This document shows positions 11,888 through 23,013 of a stretch of 64,000 bases of DNA, piece by piece; the stretch's first letter is position 1, and each line of letters opens with the position of its first letter. The notes under the pieces are model-generated. The model saw only the letters and a program-made list of their open reading frames with translations, was not told the DNA's origin and did no database searches. The position numbers and the translations under genes are program-made. This stretch comes from Nicotiana tabacum (Eukaryota > Streptophyta > Magnoliopsida > Solanales > Solanaceae): contig NC_134087.1 in the NCBI RefSeq assembly GCF_000715075.1, positions 108,291,161-108,355,160 on the forward strand. Reading direction: 5' to 3'.

Positions 11888-11900
11888 GCTGCCCCTCTTT
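11888..11900 (-). other. Polypurine tract of element T
   Basis: The complement reads AAAGAGGGGCAGC and abuts the LTR start. Exactly the same 13 bases form the polypurine tract of element D at 20941-20953, in the opposite orientation. Confidence 0.8.
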
Positions 11901-14900
11901 GCTCGGAAACATGAAGAGTTTTCGGGAAAAGATAAAGTGAGCAATTACAAGCAATTTTTGCCCGTTTGAAACTCCATTTGGAAGCATTTTGAAAGAGTTT
12001 GACCGAACCTTGCTTCGGAGGTTGCCTACATATCTTTGGCTATAAAGGAATCAGGTCGGTGTAGTTCTAGAAGAATGATGGAGTGATGAGTTCGAGAGTC
12101 GAGTGAGGTTCCATCGAGGCTCCAGTCCGCGGTCCTGTTATTACATCAAAATTAAAATGAAAAAGACTCACTAAATCTATCAGCTACGAGTTACAAGATT
12201 CATATCTATAAATCTTCTAAAGCATGATCTTGAGTCTTGGTTGGTTCTTCCTGTAGACTCTAATTTGAATCTTGATGCTCGATAGCTGCGAACGATAGTT
12301 CATGTTTCTTCAGCTCTTCGGATCAAGGCGGGACATGCAAAGCTTGTGACTTCAATCATATCTTGGGCAGTCCGCATCTTTTCTCCGCTTCTACACTTAG
12401 AGTTCAACTTCTTTTCTTATTCTTCCTTTCTTTTATTTGGATTGAGACTTCTTCTCATCTCAAACCTTATGCCTCACGGTAAAAACCTGTTCAGGCATCA
12501 AAGCAAACAAACTAACGAAATTTTCTGGCCCAGTTTTCACTAGAAAAATTTCATGAGTTATTTGTAACCAAAACTTTATACTACTTCATTATTGAAAGCA
12601 ATAAAATCAGGATTGTGTATCCTTGGGAAAAGAGATTAGGGAGTGGACCCCTATATCTATAATGAAATCAACCAGGGAATGGAGGCCCTATGTTGGAAAA
12701 GCAAACTAGGGAGTGGAGACTCTATATCTAGAAATAAAATCAACTAGAGAGTGGAGACCCTATGTTGGAAAAGCAGACTAGGGAATGGAGACCCTATGTC
12801 TAAAATAATTTCAACTAGGGAATGGAGACCCTATGTTGGAAAAGCGAGTAGGGAGTAGAGACCTTATGTCTAAAATAACTTCAACTAGGGAGTGGAGACC
12901 ATATGTTGGAAAAGTGACTAGGGAATGGAGACCCTATATCTACAAAAAACATCAACTAGGGAGTGGAGACCCTATGTTGGAAAAGCGACTAAGGAATGGA
13001 GACCCTATGTCTAAAGTAAATTCAACTAGGGAGTGGAGACCCTTTGTTGGAAAAGCGACTAGCGAGTGGGGGACCTCTATCTAAAATAACTTCAACTAGG
13101 GAGTGGAGACCCTATGTTAGAAAAGAAGACTAGGGAGCGGAGACCCTATGCCTAAAATAACTTCAACTAAGAAGCGAAGACCCTATGTTGGAAAAGTGAC
13201 TAGAGAGTGGAGACCCTATGCCTAAAATAAAATCAACTAGGGAGTGGAGACCCTATGTTAGAAAAGTAGACTAGGGAGTGGAGACCCTATGTCTAAAATA
13301 AAATCAACTAGGGAGTGGAGACCCTATGTTGGAAAAACGACTAGGGAGTGGAGACCCTATGTCTAAGATAAAATCAGCTAGGGAGTGAAGTCCCTATGTT
13401 GGAAAAAATGTAACTAGAGATTGGGGACCCTAGGCTACCATGTTTTTAAATTTTTTCTTCGTATATTTTTTTCCCTTTTTCTTTCTTTTCTTTCTTCATT
13501 TTTCTTCTTTTTTTTTCTCTTTTTTTTATTTCAAAGAATGAGTAAATGCGGGAAAGAATTTTGGAGGGGACTTGACTTTATGGATTGTTGCTGCAAAGCT
13601 ATTTCTAGCCCTTACGCAGTTTCTCTTTGGTTGCACCTGCTCCTTGCAAGGTTGCTTTGGATTGCACATGTTTCATATTTTCAAACAAAGAGCAATTGTT
13701 ACTTTGAAACGGTGGTTGGTTTTGTGGTCTTGATTATTTCAATCACTTGATCTCGGCCCTTTCAACTGCAACTGGTTGCTTCCAGAATACCGACTTCCTT
13801 TCCCTCTGGTTTTTCCAGACTTTGACATGATGGTTGGTCGGTGGAACTCAACCTTTTCGACTATCTTGCCTTCGTAGGCCTTTCACTTTTGACTTACTGT
13901 TTTTCTTTTTCTCTTTTTTTTTCTTTTTTGTTTTTAACTATTCGGAGCATTGGGAAATTTTTTGGCTCCTCAAACTGCAACGGCTAATCGCGTGAGACTT
14001 AACCTTTTCCAACTTTATTTTTGCCTTTATAGGCCTTTCATTTCTGGCTTCTTTTTTCTTCCAACATCAATTTCAGAGCATTTGGGGTACCTTGGCTTTT
14101 AAAACCTTTGCCAAGATGGTTAGCCATGTGGGACTCAACCTTTTTAACTTCATTTTACCTTTGTGGGAATTTACCTTTGATTTACTTTCTTTTCAGGAGT
14201 TTTTCAATTTCAAAACATCAGCGGCGATGGCCGATCAAGGTTGACTTGATGCCCCGACGAGGCTGGGTGCCTTTTGCATATTAGCTTGTATCAAATGAGA
14301 ACCCTGTAAATCAGTCTTACCATCCTTTCTTTGTCTTAGTTTCAGAACAGAGTTAGACCTAAAGGGATTCAAGGAAAACAAACAATGGAATAGTGAATGA
14401 GTTTAAAACAAGAATTGTCCCTTTCGGGGAAAGGAAAGAAGGACTTATCTGGAGTACATGCGGACTTAAATAAACATGACATGCCTTTTGGACTGGATGC
14501 CTGACCCGTGTAAACCATCCGACTCTTAGAAATTTATCAAATCTTCTGCCTCAAAATCGAGAAACCTTGCCAGGACTCTGTCGATGCCGATGGCTGTGAG
14601 GATCTTCTTTTCGATCAGTGGCGCCCTTTGTGGGTTTACACTAGCTGACCACTCTTATTTCTCTTCTCACCATCGCCTTATAGTGCTCTTTGTGAGTTGT
14701 CACTAACAAGACTCTCTCATTTCTAGTTTCTCTACTTACTGTCGCCTCACGGTGCCCGTATGGGTTTTCACCAATAAGACTCTCTCATTTTATTTCTCTC
14801 ATTTGATTGCATCAGATCCAAGTAGCTGTATCCACCAATTTTGGACATCTTTATCGATTTATCGGAAGGACTTGAATAGGATTTGAGGTAAAAAGAGTTT

Positions 14901-15399
14901 GGACTGAATTACAACTTTGGAACCTTTCATGCGAACCATCACCGAACCATTATAAAATCTGCCCCAGTTTCACTTTTGGGGAAATTTGGATTTTTATTTG
15001 GTGTGACTGAACCCTAGATAGGTTGCCTACATATCTTTTCGGAATCAAGTCGAACGTAGTTCAAGGAACTTTGTTTTTTGATTTTCTTTTGTTTTTCTGT
15101 TTTGTTTTGTTTTCTCTTTCTGTTTCCTTTCCTTTTTGCTCTCTTTTTTTTCATTTTTTTTTATTTTCTTTGTCTTTTCGTCCTTTTTTTGTATCTTTCT
15201 TTTTCCTCTCCCATTTTTTTTTTACTTTTCATCTTCTTTTTTTTTGGATTTTTTTCAATAAGACTTTCAGGTTCCAAAGAGGGTAATCAAAGAAAGGTCA
15301 CCGGCTCAAAGGGTTTGCAAAGGATTAATAGTGTTTGGGTAGCGAGAATAAAAGCCTTCTTCATCCCAACCAGAGAACACTTACATTATATAGAGGATC
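11901..15399 (-). other. 3' untranslated region of element T, repeat-rich and non-coding
   Basis: It lies between the pol remnant and the polypurine tract. It contains a 35/70-base tandem array (12636-13434) and three diverged copies of a unit of about 140 bases around CTCAACCTTTT (about 13800-14220). Three copies of a unit of about 80 bases around ACTAACAAGACTCTC also occur (about 14590-14800), with long T-rich tracts (13440-13530, 15070-15260). A diverged direct repeat of about 45 bases around GGTTGCCTACATATCTTT lies at 12018 and 15019. Long frames here are low-complexity Phe/Leu artefacts of the T tracts. Confidence 0.65.
12636..13434. repeat. Tandem array of alternating 35-base monomers (70-base dimers)
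   Basis: About 22 monomers share CTAGGGAGTGGAGACCCTAT. They alternate between one type followed by GTTGGAAAAGCGA and another followed by GTCTAAAATAAAATCAA, giving about 11 dimers of roughly 70-71 bases. Copies differ by scattered substitutions. The array sits in T's 3' untranslated region, a place known in Tat/Ogre elements to generate new satellite repeats. Confidence 0.92.
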
Positions 15400-15654
15400 C
15401 AACATAGTACCTTTTGGATGCATTTGCATTGACAGTTATTTCAGGACATTTCCTTTGATGTTTTCCAGGTACAATGCTCTTTTTGGCAGTACGCTTGTTA
15501 CCATGTATAGATCTTTCCAATCTGGAGCTAATTTTCCTCTAGCTGTTCCAATTCTTTGTTTTATTTCCTTAAACTTATCTTCATTGCAATCTAATTCTTG
15601 ATTCCTTATTTCACAGTCTGACAGCATTTTAGGATCTGGGCATGAAGTCCGCAA
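15400..15654 (-). pseudogene. Tail of gypsy integrase joined to gag (element T)
   Basis: The minus-strand frame contains ARGKLAPDWKDLYMV and VLPKRALYLENIKGN. This is the C-terminal strand-rich end of Ogre-type integrases, where the family pattern is GKFAPNWQGPY followed by VLPNGALYL. After a stop near 15436 the terminal residues NADAVKRYY of the family are still traceable as QMHPKGTML. The integrase core, RNase H, RT and protease are absent upstream. Gag is found immediately before it, so about 3-4 kb of pol appears to have been lost. The assignment rests on pattern memory for the integrase tail; the length is too short for certainty. Confidence 0.6.
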
Positions 15655-16744
15655 GCATGTCGGTGCGAGGAGGACTCGGGGTTCGTCCAGTTCGGGGCCA
15701 CTGGCTGCAATAGATCTAGCCTGATTAGCTTTTGGAACAAGCTTGAATACGATTCACCAATAGGGGTGAACTGATTCTTTCTGAAAGGCTCTCTTGAGCG
15801 AGGATTGTACTATGGAACATCTGGTTGGGGTTTATATGGAGCTTGGTAAGGATGGGCATATATGGGAGGTGGAGCTCGGTTTTATGGATAATGTTGTGGC
15901 CGCGGGTAAGGTTGTGTGTTAATCACCGCATAGGGAGGTGGTGTCATGACATAAGCAGCATCTTGAAGGGGATAATAGTGTTGAGGGACTTCAGGAAACA
16001 TATATGATCGGCTGAATGACCTGTGGGCCCCCCTCGAGCTTGAAGCCATCATGGCTCTCTCTTCGCTTCTATTGTAGTTCATCAAACCTTCCGAACCATT
16101 CTGAGTAGCCTGTGATGTGGCCTTACAGGCAGCATGACTCAATATTCGCATTGTTTTCAAACCGCTTTCAACCATTTCCCCAATTTTGATAGCCTCAGCG
16201 AACGGCTTACCCATGGCAGACATCATGTTCTGGAAGTAGTCAGCCTCTTAGGCCTGCAGAAAGACCCTGACCATTTCAATTTCGTCCATTGGTGGCTTTA
16301 CCCTGGCAGCTTGCTCACGCCATTTGATGGCTTTCGTTCAAATTGGAAAAAGAGTTTCTGTCGGGAGCGATGTCCACATTATATTAGAATTGGTGGACAA
16401 AATCTCGGGCCATATCGTCCCACATGTGCCAATAGGTAATTTATTGATCCGTATACCACTCAGAAGCGGTTCCGGTGAGGCTTTCCCCAAAATAGGCCAT
16501 TAGCAGCTCCTCTTTTCCACCAGTACCCCTTAACTGGTTACAGTATTGTTTCAAGTGAGCGATTGGTTCTCCATGCCCGTCGTACTTTTCAAATTTTGGC
16601 ATCTTGAAGCCAACTGGTAAGTGGACATGGGGAAACATACAGAGGTCAAAGTATGAGACACTCTTTTGGCCACTCAGACCTTGCATGTTTTTTAGGCTTT
16701 GTTCCAAGCTCTTCATCTTCCGAGCCATTTCAATAGTCATTAAG
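15655..16744 (-). pseudogene. Tat/Ogre gag remnant (element T)
   Basis: Minus-strand frames give MARKMKSLEQSLKNMQG, then HLPVGFKMPKFEKYDGHG, LKQYCNQLRG and LLMAYFGESLTGTASEWY, the conserved core of retrotransposon gag. Then come MMSAMGKPFAEAIKIGEMVE and a Pro/Tyr-rich stretch ending near FTPIGESYSSLFQKL. The same order is found in F at 62580-63640. Gag packages element RNA in cytoplasmic particles. Several stops and frameshifts break the frame, for example between the 16441 and 16226 segments. The N-terminal part before MKSLEQ is replaced by unrelated DNA. Confidence 0.85.
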
Positions 16745-17660
16745 AGAGGTGACAGTGACCCTCTTTTGCTTTTTCAAGCTATGAATGTAGAGATCAGGTT
16801 GAAGAGTGAAAGGGATGAAGTGTTATGAAGTTGCTTGAACCTAGCGCTCGGGAGATTGTGCTCGACCGAAAGGGTAAGGGCAAGAATACTTGGATGGACG
16901 TAGTTCAGGATCAATGTAATTGAGACAACTAAGTAGAGGATGGGAAGATGTGAGACCGGCCAAAGGTGGTTCTATATAGCTCTTACGCTTTTACAACTCA
17001 TACTATTTTATTATAAACTTTGTGAAATCATTCTTTACTCGCTACAAGTATTTCGCTCTAGCTCTCTAGTTCTCTTAGCTATCGTTACATTTTTTTACTT
17101 GTGGAAAGTGGAAAGGCAGAAGCGTCGGCTAGTCAGTCACGGACTACATGACTTCCTTATGATGATTCAATGTTAATGACCTCATTCAATCTTTTCCTGT
17201 CTTTGGATAAGTATTGCGGTTAAGTCAGTTAATAAGATGAGAGTCGGAAAATTGAAATAAGAACTGTCAAGTGATTCTTGAATGCTTCTACTTATGTAGA
17301 TGGAGTCTAGTACACTACTATATATACTTAAAATTCCCAAGACAATATCGGGAGTACCCATCTTATGTGATATGTAACTAGATCGTCAAACTCTTTCCCG
17401 CTATACCCAGCCGATTCTCAAGGACAAAAGGTATAACATTACATTTTAACAGATAGATGAAAGCTAGGTCTCTACTCCTTCTTCATGAGGAAGAAAGGCC
17501 TTGTTATCATCTAGATCGACGTAAGGTGCGTAGCGGTGTAGAGTCCAATCCTCTTGTTCAAGATTTTTAACGACCTTTTCTTGCTCCACCGAGAGATCAC
17601 ATTGTGGAGGTTGAGTGAATGAGTATGGGGTCACATATGTCACATATGTCTTTGGGGTAA
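16745..17660. other. About 0.9 kb of unrecognised sequence inside element T
   Basis: This stretch lies where T's 5' LTR, leader and ORF1 should be and resembles none of the other elements in the window. Base composition is more even than in the surrounding LTRs, and it contains no supported coding frame. Its texture reminds me of plant mitochondrial intergenic DNA, which would fit filler DNA captured at a double-strand break, but I cannot identify any organelle gene in it. Confidence 0.35.
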
Positions 17661-17751
17661 ATAAAAAAAAACTTCTAAAATCCCTTAAAAAATTATTTTT
17701 GGTTTATTTTTAGGAGTCATTTTCATGTAGGGCAAAAATTAGGTGCTCACA
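17661..17751 (-). repeat. LTR start remnant of element T (91 bases)
   Basis: The complement starts TGTGAGCACCTAATTTTTGC and matches the complement of 11797-11887 with about five differences. Homology ends abruptly at about 17661. Confidence 0.75.
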
Positions 17752-17753
17752 AT

Positions 17754-17962
17754 GTTCGCAAAGGTTCATGAGTTAAAATTACGCGTTCGCGAGGAGCGTT
17801 CTGCGTTCACGTAGCGTCGGCTATTTGGTCTTCGCGTTCGCAGGTGGTCCCTCGCGTTCGTGAAGAAGGGAATATTGTTTTGAGGCAGCTTGTGCATAGC
17901 AAATGCGAGGGAGCTACCGCGTTCGCAAGGAAGAAAAAAATCCTGGGCAGAATGTATAAAAA
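17754..17962 (+). promoter_or_regulatory. CpG-rich repeats and TATA box in Del LTR
   Basis: Degenerate copies of CGCGTTCGCGAAG occur at least five times in 17754-17930, followed by TATAAAAA at 17955-17962. Position in the LTR and the TATA match suggest the element promoter; the role of the CpG repeats is unknown. Confidence 0.55.
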
Positions 17963-19774
17963 CCCATCTTCGCGATTTTTAGCCCATTTCTCAGCATTTT
18001 TGAACAGTTGTGAAGCTTTTTGAGAGGGATTGATGAGGGATTCGAAGGGAAACATTTGGAGGTAAGGTTTTTGAACTCAATACTCGATTCTGTGGTGATT
18101 TCCAACTAATTAGACATGAAATTAGTGGGATTTAAAGCCTAAAATTGGAGAATTAGGGCTTGAAATTGGAGAGTGTAAATTGGGGATTTGAGGGACCATT
18201 TGAGGTTTGATTTTGATGTTGTTAGTATGTATAGACTCATGGGAGGATAAGGATTCTATTGATGTAACTTTTATCAGATTTCGAGACGCGGGACCGAGGG
18301 TCGGGTTTGACCAATTTCGGGATTTTTGATGTAATAGGATTATTTTCGCATGGGCTTTGTTTCCTTAGCGTATATTGATGTTATGATTCTGATTTTGGAT
18401 ATATTCGAGGTGACTTGAGGCTGAGTCGAGAGTCAAGGGCTCTAGGGAGTAGGATTTCATCCGGTTTAAGGTAAGTAACGAATAAAAATCTAGACCTTAG
18501 GGTATGAAACCCCAAAATTTCGTATTGTTTTGATAAATGAGGAGACACACATGCTAGGTGACGGGCGTATGGGCATGAACCCATTGGGAATGCGACTTGG
18601 TCCGTCTCGTGGAGGCTGTAGAGTGCATATTTTGATAAACTTTATATGATATCCATGTATTTTAGAAATAAATATGTTAATTTGGGTTGAATGCCATGTT
18701 TGGAGCCTTTTGCCGAACCGTTTGGACCTTTAGGGGTATTTTACTACTTTCCTCACACTGTTTTGATTTGAAAGCATATCCTCAGTTATGATATTACATG
18801 GTTATTGTTGATTCAGTTTCATTACTCTACATTCAAATATATGAAAACTGTTTGGGTTGAGTTCCGTGATTTTCACTGAATTGCTAGAGTGGTTGTGAGG
18901 ATAATGACTGAGAGAGAGGCCGAGGACCTGATGGTTAGAATTATATATATATCAGGATGTACGCCACAACAATATATTGGATCGGGCTGTGCGCCGCAAC
19001 AATATAGCGCTTGGGCTGTAGAAGCCCCTTCGGAATCTATACACCCCAAGTGAGCATAGTTGACTATATATATTACGGATTGGGCTGCACGCCGCATCGG
19101 TATTTATTATGATATATCTATTGAGTAGGTGTGATGAGTGTGAGTACTGATTGACGAGAGTTGATTCACGAGTGACTGAGAGGCTTGCCCGAAAGCTATA
19201 CTTATGAGTGATACTTTGCCCGAGGGGCTTGTTTATGAGATTTTCTATTTTCACTCTTCTTTTATACTAAGCCTCTACTGAAAAAGGGTGAATAAATGTT
19301 TTAAAGGATTTTCATTGAGACTTGGGTTTTTACGAGATAATTAGTTATTGAACTGCAGATTTTGACTTTGACATTTCTGTTGAGATTCTTGATAATGTAT
19401 GCATATGATTTTTAAATGCTCGTCACTGCACGCAGACTTTATTTACTTTGGTTACTTACTGATTTGGCGTACTCACATTACTCCATGCACCTTATGTGAA
19501 AATCCAGGTGCCCGAGCATCAGAGTGAGAGCGTTAAGCAGCTTCTGTGTATTTTCGGAGTTAGCAAGGTAGTTGCACGGCGTTCATAGCCCTGTCTTTCT
19601 CCTTTCTATCCTAGTACTTTATATTTCAGACTTATTTTGTATTAAGCAAACAGTGTTGAGTTGTACTTAGTGGCTCATGACTAGTGACACCAGATTCGTG
19701 TTGTGTTGATGTATTTACATACTTGTTTTCGCGTATGTCTTTTGATATTTTAAAAATGAAAGCTTTGAGACTTA

Positions 19775-19993
19775 GAGCCCATTTGGATTGGCTTGTTTTA
19801 AGTTCTTTTAAGCCAAAATAGCTTTTAAGTCATTTTTAGTGTTTGGATAAAGTAAAAAAGTGCTTTTAAGCACCTGTTTTTAAGTTAAAATGACAAAAAC
19901 AAGCCAAAATCCAAAAGTTAAAATTCCTAAATTATGGCTTAAAAGCTATTTTGATTTAAAAGTCACTTAAAACAAGACCATCCAAACGGGCTC
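19775..19993. mobile_element. MITE, probably Tourist/PIF-Harbinger-like, 219 bp
   Basis: Terminal inverted repeats of about 29 bases start GAGCCCATTTGGAT on the left and GAGCCCGTTTGGAT on the complement of the right end. They are flanked by TTA at 19772-19774 and 19994-19996. The interior continues to pair partly (AAGCCAAAATAGCTTTTAAG against its inverted copy), so the whole can fold as a hairpin. It has no coding capacity. The three-base TTA duplication favours the PIF/Harbinger group, but the family name is inferred. Confidence 0.82.
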
Positions 19994-20110
19994 TTAATCT
20001 GTTTAGAAAAATAAATTTTTACAAAAAGATCTTCATATTGTTCGTGTTGTTTTGGCCGGCCTAGTACTGTGATAGACGCCATCACGACCGAGGTGTTTGG
20101 GGCCGTGACA

Positions 20111-20940
20111 GTGGAGATACTTTACATTTCAATACAACCACTCCCATCATGTGGAGATGCTTTACATTTCAAAGCAACTTCTCCGATCAAGCGGAGATAC
20201 ATTCAATATTACAAATCAATTACTCTCATCACGCGGAGATACTCCCGACATGAGGATACTTAATGCTCCAACATCCGCAGAATGATACACAACCTGGCTA
20301 ACAATCGAGTTAAATTCAAGTATCACGTCATCCCAATCCCAAGTAACGGCTAGCCGGCAACCAGGCATCATCATTCTTGCATCATTTACCTCACATCTTA
20401 ACATATTCTACATTGTAACCTATAAGTATGTGTGTATTTTATTTTTGCAGGAAAAAGCAGCGCAGTGTGGAACTCTTTCTAAGCAGCAAACTAAGCTACA
20501 ACGCTATAAAGGACAACAGACTCATAAGTGGTCCAAGGATCCGAGCTCAAACTCAAATACAATAAGTGGAACTCTAATTCTTCAAATCTTTCAAATCAAG
20601 CCGCAATTCAGAGCTATTATTGGTACCAAATCTTCTGTCTCGCAATATCGTCATAATAAAATACTAGGGCACTTCCTGCGAGCATCGCCTCCCCCAAATC
20701 ATCACTCCATAACTATATGAGGCACGGTCCTTTTTAAGATCGAGGTATGTAAGCAATTAAAAACCATAATTCGGCCCCAACTCACCAAATATTCCTCCCG
20801 GAATCTTCCTTAACTCCTAATCCTACAACTCGTAATCTTCCTTAAACCCATATGCTATTATTGCAATATATGCCTGAGGTCGGGACAAAATTGTCCTTGG
20901 TTCGATTTCATTGCCCGAAAACACTTTCATCGTCTTGGTC
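20111..20940 (+). other. 3' untranslated region of element D with short tandem repeat
   Basis: At 20105-20245 a unit of about 47 bases containing GGAGATACTTTACATTTC repeats about three times with divergence. The rest is unique, non-coding sequence. The frame at 20430-20720 has no recognisable domain. Confidence 0.55.
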
Positions 20941-20953
20941 AAAGAGGGGCAGC
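20941..20953 (+). other. Polypurine tract of element D
   Basis: AAAGAGGGGCAGC immediately precedes the LTR start TGTTGACGG. Confidence 0.8.
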
Positions 20954-22554
20954 TGTTGACGGCCAATGTTGACTCTCTCTTTAAAATTTAATTAATTTAT
21001 ACTTAATGATTTGCAATAAAGAAGTATTTTCTAATCAATAATATCTATTTCTCATAAAATTAGTATTAATAGTGTTGAAATTAATGATTTAGTATTATGT
21101 AATTACAAATATATCATACTTACTATTTTAAGGATTACTAAAATAATAATTATATGAATTACACAGGCTTTAAAATTATTTTAATGAATTATTCCTTAAT
21201 TTCTAGTTAATTTGATTAATATGTTAATAATTTGAAATTAGTGTCACAATTTAGAAGACCAAGTATTTTTGCAAATAATTAGTTATAACAATTAGTAGTG
21301 TATTTGATAATTCTAATTTTACTAAATTTTATTGAAAATAATTAAGTTTATTTAATATTTCAAAAGGGTTAAAAACTAAAAGGCCGCCATTGCAATCTGC
21401 TAATTAAACATAAAATGGCTACTAGTTAAATTATTATAGCCTAGATACCAAGCCTAATTCGGGCTTGATCTAGTCCAAACACCCCATCTATTTCCAAGTT
21501 GGCGATCCCCGTCACCCTCTCTTAGCCAATCAAATCGTGCCACATCACACGTCTCTAATACACATAGAAGAAACACACCTCATCTTGATCGTTGATCCAA
21601 ATGATCAACGGTCTATGATTAAACTAGATTGCCCCCTTTATTTTTATATCCAACAGTGATTTATCTCTACTGTTGGATTAAAAGAAATCCATTGGTCATC
21701 CTTTTTTTCCTAATAATCATTTTTATCTCTGAAATATCGGAGCCATTGATCACAAAGATACAATGGCTCCCCTTCACCCACTCACATTAAACATATCAAA
21801 TGCCTAAACCCTACTCATTTCCTCCCAATATTGGCCGCCCCTCTTTCCCTAAACTCTCTGCTATTCATCCCTCTTATGCCCATCAATCCCAAATCCTTGC
21901 ACAAATTTGTGCAAGGTCAAAAAATTAAAGCCTCAAACCCTCAATCTATCCCTATACTCGTGAATCCTACTGCTATTTTCCTCTTTCATCACTAGATTTG
22001 AAATCCCCAGTTCCGAAACCCTAAGATCAAAACGTCATTGATCTGATTCTTCCTCGTTCTTTCAAATCAAACATATATGGCCACTCATATTATCCCTGGG
22101 CTGTGAAGCCTATTGTTTTCTTTCTATTTCACCGATGAATTACAAAAGCCCCAAATATGAAGTCATAGACCAAATTGTGAAACTAGAACTCCTCTGATTT
22201 TCTCTTATGACCTTTTAAATTAGTTCAGGCATGGAGCTTTGAAGAATTTTCAACATTATAATACATTACCCAGAGGCCAAACACAGTGACCTGTGGGTTA
22301 TAGAGTTTTCCCTATGGGTCTTCATCTTGATCAGTCGACCTCTCTCCACTCAGGTAAAATCTATCACTATTTTTCACCTCTGCTTCTTTGCTTTTCACTT
22401 GATTTACTCGCATCATCAACCAATCGTCATCTTTCACTATCCCATTTTTAACCCGTCGAAACCCTAAACCTTGAGACACTATAAATATGAGACTTAATAG
22501 CTCTCACCTAACAACACCTAACCATCTTAAGAAAATCAATACGCAATATAATAT
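20954..22554 (+). repeat. LTR of element D, segment 1 (U3 and promoter)
   Basis: It starts TGTTGACGGCCAATG. AT-rich sequence gives way to pyrimidine-rich sequence and a TATA box, CTATAAATA, at 22479-22487. Element C enters about 70 bases after the TATA box, probably just past the transcription start. No gene is seen. Confidence 0.7.
22479..22487 (+). promoter_or_regulatory. TATA box of element D LTR
   Basis: CTATAAATA in a context of ACACTATAAATATGAG, about 1.5 kb into the LTR, as expected for a 4-5 kb Tat/Ogre LTR. Confidence 0.55.
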
Positions 22555-22854
22555 TGTGCGCGGTGAAATCTGAGAGGATAATTTCTCCTTGACAAAATAC
22601 TTCGAAGGGTGATCCCGAAAGCCCGGGATCTCGAACCAGTCACTTCCCTCAAGATCGGTCGGTGCCCTGCCAAGAATAATGTCAACCGAAGTCTCGACGA
22701 ATGCAGGAATCTCCCAAGGAATGTACCCGGTGTCGACCAGGTCTATTCAAAACGGCTCGACATCTGCTCACGTGTACGTTATAAAGCTAGCCAGTTGTCC
22801 CATCCCATTTCTTCTATCACGCAACGTATCTTGTATTAAGTTTGGGCTCCCCCT

Positions 22855-22864
22855 TCTATAAAAG
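22855..22864 (+). promoter_or_regulatory. TATA box in 5' LTR of element C
   Basis: TCTATAAAAG followed by GGGAGTC. The same sequence is present in the 3' LTR at 31218-31227. Confidence 0.65.
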
Positions 22865-22924
22865 GGGAGTCGTTAACACCCTGTAAAGGGAGAGCTCCAA
22901 CTATTCTCTCCAAGTGCAATAAAC

Positions 22925-23008
<84 letters not shown>
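22925..23008. repeat. CT microsatellite in 5' LTR of element C
   Basis: About 80 bases of CT dinucleotides with a few TTT interruptions. The matching site in the 3' LTR (about 31288-31312) has only about 25 bases. The apparent Arg-Glu frame on the minus strand is an artefact of this repeat. Confidence 0.95.

Positions 23009-23013
<5 letters not shown>

Larger units (their letters stand above)
10986..17751 (-). mobile_element. Element T: Tat/Ogre-type gypsy element on the minus strand, deleted
   Basis: The following order is in element orientation, from high to low coordinates. A 91-base LTR start (17751-17661) is followed by unrelated sequence (17660-16745), gag (16744-15655), an integrase tail (15654-15400), a repeat-rich 3' untranslated region (15399-11901), a polypurine tract (11900-11888) and the first 0.9 kb of the 3' LTR (11887-10986). 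The rest of that LTR presumably lies beyond B, which seems to have inserted in it. Most of the 5' LTR, the leader, any ORF1 and nearly all of pol are missing. The gag matches that of F, and the LTR has the same layout as F's 4.5 kb LTR. Confidence 0.75.
17752..20110 (+). repeat. Del-type LTR fragment, 3' part
   Basis: It is homologous to 47701-49530 and shares the block GGTAAGTAACG followed by GGTATGAAACCCC with G's LTRs. The end, GGGGCCGTGACA (20099-20110), is of the Del type. The left part is missing where T abuts. A CpG-rich cluster (17754-17940) precedes a TATA box (17955-17962). A MITE is inserted at 19775-19993. Confidence 0.75.

Noticed and set aside
12636..13434. Regular spacing of short repeats, resembling a CRISPR array
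   Set aside because: The 'spacers' are themselves repeated in two alternating types, so this is a dimeric tandem repeat, and the context is a plant retroelement.
15023..15407. Phe/Leu-rich frames suggesting transmembrane proteins
   Set aside because: Translation of long T-rich tracts in T's 3' untranslated region; same for 61524-61897 opposite the purine tract of F.
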